From Gemmataceae bacterium (GTDB taxonomy: Bacteria; Planctomycetota; Planctomycetia; Gemmatales; Gemmataceae): a stretch of DNA of 41,148 bases. Below the pieces are notes generated by a model that had not been told where the DNA came from, ran no database searches, and saw only the letters and a program-made list of their open reading frames with translations. Shown piece after piece: positions 33,924-41,147 of this stretch; the stretch's first letter is position 1; each line of letters begins with the position of its first letter. The translations under genes and the position numbers were made by a program. Location: assembly GCA_009692005.1 (NCBI GenBank), contig SHZZ01000032.1:1-41148 (forward strand), given 5' to 3'.

Positions 33924-34961
33924 TCAAGAGGAAAATTGCCAGCCCCAAACCTCGGGTGAACGGACCCCAGGGCGAATCTCTCCACCGGGAATGATCCAGA
34001 TTGAATTCCATTTCACACAGGGAACAGTAACTCGCGGAGCAGGAATTTTTCCTCTTTCCTGCCATTGGTCCTTGGCCGCCGCGTAAAACCAAAGTGTGGA
34101 CGAGAAACCCTTGTGCTTTTCCGGGGCGATGCCAACTTGCTTGCCGTCGTCACCGCCCAGCAAAAAAAATCCGTCCTCATTGGCTGGAGCGGGTGAAGGG
34201 GGCGCCACCGCCGGGGCGGGAAGGGAAGCGATTTTTACCCATCCTTCCCTGGTGAAAGAAAAGGCGTCGTCTAAAAAACGGCGGACCCAGACGCCGTTCT
34301 GTTTTCTCAATTCCGCCCCGCCTGCGATGATCAGCTTGCCTTGAAAGCTTGCTGCCAGTGGTAAAATCCTCCCCTGTCCCGGCAATGGCTCGCCTACGAT
34401 CCACTTGGGAGTTTTCTCTTCCAGATCCATTTGGTAATGGTTTTTCAAACCAGGGGCGTCGGGGCCTTCCTGTCCGCCAACGATGTGAAGGATGCTGCCG
34501 GTCAAAGCGCCGCCAGCATTGGCCAGAGGAATGGGCAAAGAAGGCAGATCGATTCGGAACAGTTTCCCTTCGAGCCATTCCAGGCTGAATGCTTCAGGGA
34601 AATGGCCGTCGGCATTACTGCCACCTACACAGATTACACGATTGTTAAAAGACGCGCTGATGCCATAGGCCAGCGGGCGGGCGAGTTTGCCCGCGGACTT
34701 CCACTGCCCGTTGGGTTTTTCCAGAATAAAAATGGAGTCGTGCCAGGATTTGATTCCACCTTCCCAGGGTTTTTTCCCGGGGAAATTAGCGCCCCCGGCC
34801 AGCAATAACGATCCATGGGATACCCCGGCAAAGGGTGAGGCAAATCCTTCGCGGTCTGGTAGTGGAGAGATTTTTTTCCACTCTTGGGCCGGGGAAACCC
34901 CTGGCAAGAGAAGAAAACCGGCCGCGCTAACCAGAGAAAGAAGGGTTTTCGACAAGTTCAT
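33924..34961 (-). CDS. Kelch-type beta-propeller, cyclically permuted mutarotase (NanM/YjhT-like)
   Basis: 345 residues with a signal peptide (about 1-25, SPAQ). The family signature is clear: GFASPFAGVSHGSLLLAGGA, then FPGKKPWEGG and WHDSIFILEKP, with Kelch blades marked by double glycines (VGGSN, VGGQEG, IAGGAE, LGGDD). In E. coli NanM converts sialic acid anomers or epimers in the periplasm; planctomycete relatives may act on other sugars. The start codon overlaps the stop of the YHYH gene by 4 nt (ATGA), so the two are coupled. Confidence 0.85.
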   Translation of the reverse strand: MNLSKTLLSLVSAAGFLLLPGVSPAQEWKKISPLPDREGFASPFAGVSHGSLLLAGGANFPGKKPWEGGIKSWHDSIFILEKPNGQWKSAGKLARPLAYGISASFNNRVICVGGSNADGHFPEAFSLEWLEGKLFRIDLPSLPIPLANAGGALTGSILHIVGGQEGPDAPGLKNHYQMDLEEKTPKWIVGEPLPGQGRILPLAASFQGKLIIAGGAELRKQNGVWVRRFLDDAFSFTREGWVKIASLPAPAVAPPSPAPANEDGFFLLGGDDGKQVGIAPEKHKGFSSTLWFYAAAKDQWQERGKIPAPRVTVPCVKWNSIWIIPGGEIRPGVRSPEVWGWQFSS

Positions 34962-36565
34962 TGTTTGGGCGGTCCTTTTTTCCCGCCCTTTGGGAAACCT
35001 TTCTTTTCCTTGTCCTTGCCCCCGCCAGGCGGCCCGCCCCGCATCCTGTTCTCCGGGTCGGGCACACCCCAGTACCCGCCGATGATGTGGGGGAACATTC
35101 CCGGCGTGACATGGTAGTGCCAGCCGCGTTCCTCATCGAAATGCACATTGAATTCGTTAAGGGGGTTGGATTTCGCTTCGCGCGCCAACTGCCCTTTTGT
35201 TTCATAGGGGCCATAAAGGGGGAAGCCGTCAAAAGCGAAGCCAATCACGGGTGAGTGGGCTTCACCTTCATCGGTCCAGGGTGATTTCAAACAAACGGGA
35301 TACTTGTGGTAATGATACTGTCCTTTCTGAGCGGGGTGGCCGCAGCAGCGGTCGAGCCGCCAAACGGCATCCTCGTCCAAGAGGTGATCGAAAGGGTTAA
35401 AGAAAATTATTCCATTGCAAGCGACGCCGATCGGTCCCATGGGTAGCGCCTGATCGTTGTTGTTTTTGTTTTTCATGGCCACGCGTTTGGGATTTTCCAG
35501 CGGTTGCAAGGGGAGGAACAAAGTGAAATTTTGCTCCGCAATAATGTTGGGATTCCCATCCAGGGCTCGCCAGCGGTCAGGAAAAATAGCGGTGGGGTGG
35601 TTGGGTAAGTTTTTGGAGCGGATTACCAGGCGGCCCTGATTCACGCTGATGCTCACATTGTCCTCAATGAACCGATCCTCCTGGACCAAGGCGCCAGTTT
35701 TATCCAGGTAGCCCTTGCGCAGCCAAGAGGTAGTATTCCCCGCGAAAGGGGCGATGAGTTTGTCTGATTTATAAAGCAATTGGTCGGCATTGGTGTGGTC
35801 AAATTGTTTTGGCAGGGCCTTGCCGGCCTTCCTGGGGTCGAAATACCAACGGCCGCCCAGGGGAATCAGGCTAGCAAGGATTGCTTGGGATTCCGCCGGT
35901 CCCTTTTTAAAAGAAAATTCATTCGGATCGGGGATAGGGTTTACTTCAAGCCAGTTGATATAGAATTCGCTCTTGGCCCCTTTCCCCGCGCCATTTTCAA
36001 ACCCGGCGCTGACACGAAGCGTATCGATTTCCGGAAAAGGGGTGCGGAAATCAAAAGAAAAAACCCGCCAGGTGGATGGGCCCAATTTGCGGCTGGTTCC
36101 CGAATCCAGCAGCGTTTTTCTATCGAGTTCCACCTGGGGAAAGATGAGTTTTTTTACCTGGTCGAGCGGGGTTTTTCCCTGATCTTTGAAAAACTCGGCT
36201 TTCAAGTACAAGGCGTCTTTTTCCACATGGAAATTTTCCTGGGCCAGGGCGCGAAGGGTTAGCCGGAACCAGCGGCCGGTTTTGGCGGTGATTCCTCGAA
36301 GCGTGGCGCGAATTTCCCCGGAGGCTGACTTTGCAGGACCGCTAGCTGGATCCGAAAAAAAGCGGACTCCCCAGCCGGAGGATTCCTTCTGCAATTCTCC
36401 CAGGTTGGCGTAAAGGGCGTTTCCCAAAATTTCGTAGCCCTGGGGAAACTGGCTCTGCCCTGGCAGCAGACTGGGGTTTGGATTGACAGGCTCCAGAGAT
36501 TTCCCCCCGCCAGCCAGCCACAACAAACTCCATGTAAGAAAGAAAGCCGCGACAATCTGCCGCAT
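34958..36565 (-). CDS. YHYH domain protein, exported
   Basis: 535 residues; AAGGA lies 7 nt before ATG 36565 and a signal peptide spans about 1-23. The C-terminal part contains the namesake YHYH motif (GQYHYHKYPVC, near residue 422) followed by GFAFDGFPLYGPYE and WHYHVTPGMFPHIIGGYWG. The N-terminal half is beta-rich and unrecognised. The last 30 residues are a Gly/Pro/Lys tail (basic, low complexity). YHYH domains are found in secreted proteins of unknown role; clustered His and Cys suggest metal binding. ATGA overlap with the mutarotase downstream. Confidence 0.85.
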   Translation of the reverse strand: MRQIVAAFFLTWSLLWLAGGGKSLEPVNPNPSLLPGQSQFPQGYEILGNALYANLGELQKESSGWGVRFFSDPASGPAKSASGEIRATLRGITAKTGRWFRLTLRALAQENFHVEKDALYLKAEFFKDQGKTPLDQVKKLIFPQVELDRKTLLDSGTSRKLGPSTWRVFSFDFRTPFPEIDTLRVSAGFENGAGKGAKSEFYINWLEVNPIPDPNEFSFKKGPAESQAILASLIPLGGRWYFDPRKAGKALPKQFDHTNADQLLYKSDKLIAPFAGNTTSWLRKGYLDKTGALVQEDRFIEDNVSISVNQGRLVIRSKNLPNHPTAIFPDRWRALDGNPNIIAEQNFTLFLPLQPLENPKRVAMKNKNNNDQALPMGPIGVACNGIIFFNPFDHLLDEDAVWRLDRCCGHPAQKGQYHYHKYPVCLKSPWTDEGEAHSPVIGFAFDGFPLYGPYETKGQLAREAKSNPLNEFNVHFDEERGWHYHVTPGMFPHIIGGYWGVPDPENRMRGGPPGGGKDKEKKGFPKGGKKGPPKQ

Positions 36566-36679
36566 GTTTTTTTCCTTTCGATTCGATACGGGCGAGAGAT
36601 GCTTAACTGCACTTTACCTTTTTACTAAGACTCCGGAAACAGGTTTTTGGGATAAAAGCGGGAGGGAAACGCCGAGGGA

Positions 36680-37795
36680 TCAATCTGCTTTGCTGCCTTT
36701 CCAAACCTTCATATCGCCATTCTTCCCCAGGGAAAGAAATTTTCCCCCTTCGGGGAATTCCGCCATTCCGACAATGGGGCTGTCATGTCCCTGGATTTCC
36801 AGCAGTTCATTACCCGTTGTGCTATCCCAGAAGTGATTTTTTCCATGGATGTCAAAACCTACCAGCCGGGAGGCGGTTTTTGACCAAAGAACCCCCCGCA
36901 GGATATTGGTTTGAATGGGTTGGAAATCTGCCCTTATTATCAACCCTGGCAGAGTGAAGACCTGAATTTCATTGAAACCACTCCCCACGGCTAAAAAGTT
37001 TCCCAAGGGGTCCACCGCCACTTTCCAAATCTGGTTTCCCATTTGTCCAGGGAATGGCGTCATCCTGGCTGTGTCCCAATGAACCTGGAACAAAGTCCCA
37101 TTGCGATAACTAGCAAGGAAATGGTCGTTGATGGCAGCGTAGCTCAAGTTGACCAGGGGGCTGTCCAATTGAAATTCCCCCAGGGCTTTCCCGTCGCTGA
37201 TTTGGTAAACGGCCCCCTTGCCACTGGGGAACCCCAGGGCAATTTTGCTTCCATCAGGTGAAGGAAGCATGAAGGCATTAAAGTGAGCGGAGTTGGCATC
37301 CAAAGCCAGGATTTGTTCCGCTTGCCCCTGGGCGTTGAGTTTCCACAACCGGTGGTTTTTCAGAAAGAGGAAAAACGAGGAATCCACGGTGTTGGCCACA
37401 AAAGAAATAATGGGGGAAGGGAACTGGTGGGAAAGGAGAATTTTTTTTCCCGGAATATCCACCAGGTGCGCCTGGCCCGTTTCATCCGCGATCAGGGCCA
37501 CCTGAAATTTCTGGTCTGTAGTGAATCCAATTACCGGGGTCTTTAGGTCGAGCAAGATTGGCAATGGCCCTTTGACCATGGCATTCCCGGAATCGAGGGA
37601 AGATTTTGGTGGCGAAATCTGTGAGGAAAGTTGCCACAACCGCCCATCACGGTGCCATTTCGTATCCCGCGTTTGCGCCTGACCTTGGCCGGGAAATTGA
37701 GATAGCTCGCTGCCCGAGCATTGTAGCAACGTCAGGGAGTTCGAAATCTGCAAAACCCCCAACACAGCGACCGTAGAGTTCACCCGCGTCATCAT
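36680..37795 (-). CDS. WD40-like beta-propeller protein, 5' end uncertain
   Basis: 371 residues as drawn from ATG 37795. Blades are weak but regular: LVNLSYAAINDHFLASYRNG, IWKVAVDPLGNFLAVGSG, and a final GHDSPIVGMAEFPEGGKFLS with GDMKVWKG, which is WD40-like. The first 60 residues are dubious. There is no good ribosome binding site, the base composition changes, and the start lies 29 nt from an attC-type half-site. The native N-terminus may have been lost at a junction between about 37700 and 37800. An internal Met (VKGPLPILLDL, about residue 73) is an alternative start. It is probably transcribed with the YHYH gene 114 nt downstream. Confidence 0.65.
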   Translation of the reverse strand: MMTRVNSTVAVLGVLQISNSLTLLQCSGSELSQFPGQGQAQTRDTKWHRDGRLWQLSSQISPPKSSLDSGNAMVKGPLPILLDLKTPVIGFTTDQKFQVALIADETGQAHLVDIPGKKILLSHQFPSPIISFVANTVDSSFFLFLKNHRLWKLNAQGQAEQILALDANSAHFNAFMLPSPDGSKIALGFPSGKGAVYQISDGKALGEFQLDSPLVNLSYAAINDHFLASYRNGTLFQVHWDTARMTPFPGQMGNQIWKVAVDPLGNFLAVGSGFNEIQVFTLPGLIIRADFQPIQTNILRGVLWSKTASRLVGFDIHGKNHFWDSTTGNELLEIQGHDSPIVGMAEFPEGGKFLSLGKNGDMKVWKGSKAD

Positions 37796-37800
37796 ACACG

Positions 37801-37830
37801 CCCCGGGGACTCTGCAGCACGCGGTTCGGT
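37801..37830 (-). repeat. attC half-site after the DUF4190 gene
   Basis: Minus strand: R'' ACCGAAC (37830-37824), 5-nt spacer, L'' GCTGCAG, then a CCCCGGGG core. It starts 10 nt after the DUF4190 stop. No matching L'/R' arm (GTTCGGT) follows within 120 nt, so the site is cut at the array's distal end. Confidence 0.55.
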
Positions 37831-37840
37831 TTCACATGAT

Positions 37841-38119
37841 TCAGTTGAAAAGTGGATGTTGTCCTGTTGCACCCAGGTACGCGCCGATTGCGGCATTTGC
37901 GATAGTGGCGACAAGACCGATTATAGACAAGACGATGCCAGCAACAGCCAAGCCGCCATTCCGAGAAGGCATCCCTTTGATACTGAGGACCAATCCTGTA
38001 ACTGTTACTGGTAGCCCGAAAAGAGGAATGAACCACGCAATCAGGCCAATGATGCCGAGGCAGAAGCCCGCTATCGCTTTTCCGCCCCCAGGTTGTTGTG
38101 CCACGCTTTCAGCATTCAT
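37841..38119 (-). CDS. Small DUF4190-type membrane protein (cassette gene)
   Basis: 92 residues from ATG 38119, fixed by AGGAGG 7 nt upstream; the frame reads on to 38239, but that part is attC sequence. Two long hydrophobic helices (about 14-48 with GFCLGIIGLIAWFIP, and 55-82 with AGIVLSIIGLVATIANAAIGA) flank a short polar turn GMPSRNGG. This is the DUF4190 pattern. Function unknown; inner membrane. It is a complete one-gene cassette: R' box at 38142-38136, leader of 16 nt, gene, 10 nt, next R'' box. Confidence 0.8.
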   Translation of the reverse strand: MNAESVAQQPGGGKAIAGFCLGIIGLIAWFIPLFGLPVTVTGLVLSIKGMPSRNGGLAVAGIVLSIIGLVATIANAAIGAYLGATGQHPLFN

Positions 38120-38135
38120 GCTCCGACCTCCTAAA

Positions 38136-38232
38136 GCCGAACGACCCAGCTCAGCAGCGGCGGGGCGCCGGAGAGCGATGAAGTCCCAGAAACGAATCAT
38201 GCCCCGCCGTCGGCTGCAGCGCATTGTTCGGC
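38136..38232 (-). repeat. attC site (complete, 97 bp)
   Basis: Minus strand: R'' GCCGAAC, 5-nt spacer AATGC, L'' GCTGCAGCCG, a GC-rich stem continuing ACGGCGGGGC, a loop region, the complementary arm, L' ending GCTGAGC, 6-nt spacer TGGGTC, R' GTTCGGC. R boxes pair perfectly. The L arms pair with one extrahelical G (GCT[G]CAGC against GCTCAGC read as the complement). The unpaired spacers and extrahelical base are the marks that integron integrase reads in the folded bottom strand. Confidence 0.82.
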
Positions 38233-38242
38233 GTGCCATGAC

Positions 38243-39778
38243 TCACGGGGCGCTGCGGCCACTTGTCTTGCTGGATTCCAGCAACGACTTCAACTTCCTC
38301 ACCACGTCGGGATGCTTGAAGTAGAGGTTGTTCCTTTCGCCTGGGTCGGTGTCGAGATTGTAGAGTTGGCCAGGCGCTGTGGGCGCGGCATCGGGAAGCG
38401 CGAACGGTTGGAGCGCCCCCTTGCCGTAGCTGTTCCCGCCGGAATCGCGATGGTCGAGATACTTCCAGGAGCCTTGGCGAATGGCCAGCGCGAGGCTGAT
38501 CGTCTGGTGCAAGGTATATTCACGAATGGGCTTCCCGCCGTCTTTGCCGAGCAGAACGGGAAGAATGTTCACACTGTCCTCAGCGGCGTTCTCGGGGAGT
38601 TTCGTGCCCGTGATCGCCGCGCAAGTCGCCATGACGTCCGTGAGGCAAATCGTCTGCGTGCTCGTGCTGCCTGGCGAGATGTGTCCTTTCCAACGGGCGA
38701 TCAGCGGCACGCGGTGGCCGCCTTCCCACTGATCCCGTTTCATGCCGCGCCAAGGGCGTGCGCCATCGTGCTGGTGATCGGCTCGCATGCGAACCACGCT
38801 CGTCGTCTCGGGTCCGTTATCGCTCGTGAAGATGACAAGCGTGTTGTCGGCCACACCGAGCTTCTCAAGAGTTCGCGTCAGTTCGCCGACGGTGTGATCG
38901 AGTTGATGAATGAAATCTCCATGTGGCCCAGCCTTGGTGATTCCATGAAACTGCTTCGCGGGAAACGACGGCAAGTGAACGGCATGCATCGAGTGAAGCA
39001 GGAAGAACGGCTTCTCGGGTGATCGCTTCACATGCGTTTCCAAGAACTCCCGGCTCTTCCGCAAGAAGACCATGTCCACGTCTTCGAGGTCGAAGTCCGG
39101 CGCAATCATCCCGGGGCGATTGTCGTATGAATAGGGATGTTTCGGCAGTTTCGACTTGTCCAGCATCTGGGTCGGCGGCACGGGAATGCGGTCGCCGTCG
39201 ATGTAGGCGTAAAGAAAATCCGTGGCCGGACAACAGGCCGTGCCGAAGAAACGCTCAAAACCTCGGTGAATCGGCGAGTCGGGAATCGCTCGCGAGCAGT
39301 CGATGAGCTTCACGCCCTCAACGCCCCCTTTCGTGATGCGTTGTCCGTCCTTGTCCAGAAAAGTCAGCCCGACATGCCACTTGCCCGTCAAGGCCGTGGC
39401 GTAACCCCGATCGCGAAGCATTCCGGGCAGGGTGAGGCGGTTTTCCTTGATGAGGCACGGCCCACCCACGCCCGCGAACACGCCACGATAGTTGATGCGG
39501 AACGCCATTTGCCCAGTGAGCAAGCTATACCGAGTGGGCGTGCAAACCGTGGACGGGGAATGGGCATCGGTGAACCGCATCCCTTCCCGAGCCAAGCGGT
39601 CGAGATTCGGCGTGGGCGCTTTGGATTCCGCGTTGTAACAGCCGACATCGCCGTAGCCGAGATCGTCGGCCAGGATGACTAGGATGTTGGGCCGCACTGG
39701 CTCAGTCGCGGATCCGGAGGCGAGCGGCGCCATCAACATCGTGGCGACCAGCATGACGAGGATATCGGGAAGTTTCAT
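38243..39778 (-). CDS. Arylsulfatase (S1 family), exported; cassette-borne
   Basis: 511 residues with a signal peptide (about 1-24, ASGSA). Active site: Cys79 in CTPTR, the CxPxR motif in which Cys is oxidised to formylglycine. Metal ligands are in LADDLGYGD (Asp38, Asp39) and TSDNGPE. TGKWHVG and the C-terminal YNLDTDPGERNNL are also typical. It hydrolyses sulfate esters, in planctomycetes often those of algal or animal polysaccharides; the substrate is unknown. The stop lies 10 nt before a complete attC. At 1.5 kb it is large for a cassette gene. The upstream 39779-39896 stretch has a recognisable half attC only and no other feature. Confidence 0.9.
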   Translation of the reverse strand: MKLPDILVMLVATMLMAPLASGSATEPVRPNILVILADDLGYGDVGCYNAESKAPTPNLDRLAREGMRFTDAHSPSTVCTPTRYSLLTGQMAFRINYRGVFAGVGGPCLIKENRLTLPGMLRDRGYATALTGKWHVGLTFLDKDGQRITKGGVEGVKLIDCSRAIPDSPIHRGFERFFGTACCPATDFLYAYIDGDRIPVPPTQMLDKSKLPKHPYSYDNRPGMIAPDFDLEDVDMVFLRKSREFLETHVKRSPEKPFFLLHSMHAVHLPSFPAKQFHGITKAGPHGDFIHQLDHTVGELTRTLEKLGVADNTLVIFTSDNGPETTSVVRMRADHQHDGARPWRGMKRDQWEGGHRVPLIARWKGHISPGSTSTQTICLTDVMATCAAITGTKLPENAAEDSVNILPVLLGKDGGKPIREYTLHQTISLALAIRQGSWKYLDHRDSGGNSYGKGALQPFALPDAAPTAPGQLYNLDTDPGERNNLYFKHPDVVRKLKSLLESSKTSGRSAP

Positions 39779-39896
39779 GGTGTTGTTCGGGACGCCAAGA
39801 CCGCTCCGGCTGCAATGAGCGCTGTAACCGGGAACTGGCCTGCAAGCGTGAACCCTCGCTCACTGTTTCGGTGATCCCTTCTTGCCTCCACGAATC

Positions 39897-39930
39897 ACGC
39901 CCCGCCGTCGGCTGCAGCGGCTGGTTCGCC
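39897..39930 (-). repeat. attC half-site after the DUF3592 gene
   Basis: Minus strand: R'' GGCGAAC (39930-39924), 5-nt spacer CAGCC, L'' GCTGCAGCCG, then ACGGCGGGGC, identical in its L''/stem part to the complete 38136-38232 site. No convincing L'/R' arm with GTT follows before the sulfatase start, so the site is degenerate or rearranged. Confidence 0.6.
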
Positions 39931-39938
39931 GTCTGCGG

Positions 39939-40439
39939 CTACTGCAACAAGAGGTTCTCGAGCAGCACCGCGTCCCGGCGGGAGAACAGCCAGAACAACA
40001 GGGTGAACCCGATCACGAACAGCAGCCAAGTGGCCGCGAACGCCAGCGTGAACTGGATCGAGCGATGCAACCCGAACGACAAGCACGAAACCGACGGGTC
40101 GGCCGGATCATACCGCACGGAGACGGCCTTCGCCTCCTTCAGCTTGCGATGGATCTCCTCGTGGGCCTCCCGGCCGCTGCTGCTGGCGTACCCAAACGCG
40201 AGGCGCGAGCCCTTGTGTGCGACCCCATCGACCGCGTAAGCGTACTGGACCTTGACCTCAAAAGAGGAGCCGTCGCTGTCCGAACTCTCGCGGACCTCAA
40301 GTTGAGTCACCGTCGCGGCTGTGGTCGGCCACGACGCCGCCTGTGTTGACCGACGGGCGCTCCACAAGCCGTACCCGAGCAGGCCGAAGCCCACCACGTA
40401 GAAGACGCTTATGAAGAGCGCAAAGCAGCCGAATTCCAT
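39939..40439 (-). CDS. DUF3592-type membrane protein (cassette gene)
   Basis: 166 residues from ATG 40439, with AAGGGTG upstream. The frame is open to 40592, but that extension is translated attC sequence. Helix 1 (about 5-25, VVGFGLLGYGLW) and helix 2 (about 128-152, FTLAFAATWLLFVIGFTLLF) enclose an extracytoplasmic beta domain: SWPTTAATVTQ, VQYAYAVDGVAHKGSRL and VRYDPADPSVSCL, the pattern of DUF3592. Function unknown. Its stop is 8 nt before an attC half-site. Confidence 0.82.
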   Translation of the reverse strand: MEFGCFALFISVFYVVGFGLLGYGLWSARRSTQAASWPTTAATVTQLEVRESSDSDGSSFEVKVQYAYAVDGVAHKGSRLAFGYASSSGREAHEEIHRKLKEAKAVSVRYDPADPSVSCLSFGLHRSIQFTLAFAATWLLFVIGFTLLFWLFSRRDAVLLENLLLQ

Positions 40440-40464
40440 TTTCACCCTTCGACCACCTTCTGCC

Positions 40465-40563
40465 GCCGAACGATAAAGCTCAGCAGCGACGGCCGCGCCG
40501 AGAGCCGCCAAGCCACGAGAAGCCAGTATCGCGGCCGCCGTCTGCTGTAGCGCCTGGTTCGGC
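40465..40563 (-). repeat. attC site (complete, 99 bp)
   Basis: Minus strand: R'' GCCGAAC (40563-40557), 5-nt spacer CAGGC, L'' GCTACAGCAG, stem ACGGCGGCCGCG, loop, CGCGGCCGTCG, L' CTGCTGAGC, 6-nt spacer TTTATC, R' GTTCGGC (40471-40465). L'' has one extrahelical A against L'. It lies 10 nt after the HNH gene's stop. Confidence 0.85.
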
Positions 40564-40573
40564 GTTTTACCCG

Positions 40574-41122
40574 CTATGCCAACGGCACGCACCAGAGGAC
40601 CAATTCGGCCGGGGCCGGAAACGACTTCGGAATCGCGTCCAGAGCGAACGGCAAGTCGGGTGCCTCAGCCAGTGGGAGCCCAAGCAACGCCTGACCCTCG
40701 CAGTAGCTGATCGCCAGTTTCAGGTACCGCCGCAGCAGCAACAGGGGCGGGAATTGACCCCTGGTAGCGTACCAGTCCAACAGGTCCCGGACCCCCTTGG
40801 AGCTGTTACAACTGACGCACGACCACACGATGTTATCTCCCGTATCCCTTCCGCCTCGGTCGGACGCGAACAGGTGATCGACCGACAGCCGGTCGCGGCC
40901 CCCGCAGTAACTACATGCCTGGGGAAGGACCATCTTCAGGCGCTCGTCCTCCACAAGCGAGCCAACGTTCATCGTCCCATCCCGTAGCCCCTTCAGCAAC
41001 CGAGCCCGGATCATGAAGTGGACTCGGCCATAGGACGTGGCCCGGTTGGTGACCGCGGCGTGTGCCATCGCCAGGTTTGCGTAGCTCCAGTACAGCAACT
41101 CTCCGATCGTCGTTGGACTCAT
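40574..41122 (-). CDS. HNH endonuclease family protein (cassette gene)
   Basis: 182 residues; AGG 9 nt before ATG 41122. The HNH domain is compact: CSYCG (Cys70, Cys73), LSVDHLFASDRGG (Asp82, His83), DNIVWSCVSCNSSKG (Cys102, Cys105, Asn106). Two CxxC pairs bind zinc and the D-H...N set is the catalytic core. The helical N-terminus (1-65) and C-terminus (110-182) are not recognised. HNH proteins of this McrA-like type include restriction and anti-phage nucleases as well as homing or repair enzymes. In a cassette array a defence role is a fair guess but unproven. The cassette runs from the R box at 41147-41141 to the attC at 40465. Confidence 0.85.
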   Translation of the reverse strand: MSPTTIGELLYWSYANLAMAHAAVTNRATSYGRVHFMIRARLLKGLRDGTMNVGSLVEDERLKMVLPQACSYCGGRDRLSVDHLFASDRGGRDTGDNIVWSCVSCNSSKGVRDLLDWYATRGQFPPLLLLRRYLKLAISYCEGQALLGLPLAEAPDLPFALDAIPKSFPAPAELVLWCVPLA

Positions 41123-41140
41123 GGGCGTTCACCTGTTGCC

Positions 41141-41147
41141 GCCGAAC
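41141..41147 (-). repeat. R' box of an attC/attI continuing beyond the window
   Basis: Minus strand GTTCGGC (41147-41141), 18 nt upstream of the HNH start, identical to the R' boxes of both complete sites and followed by GGCA as at 40465. The rest of the site is outside the window. Confidence 0.6.

Noticed and set aside
37647-38036. 130-codon minus-strand frame across the array junction
   Set aside because: Its first half is the DUF4190 gene in the wrong frame and its middle is attC sequence. A protein-like stretch near 37700-37810 is noted as a finding but cannot be called a gene.
38312-39022. Plus-strand open frames opposite the sulfatase
   Set aside because: Mirror frames of a GC-rich coding region; the sulfatase motifs on the minus strand are decisive.
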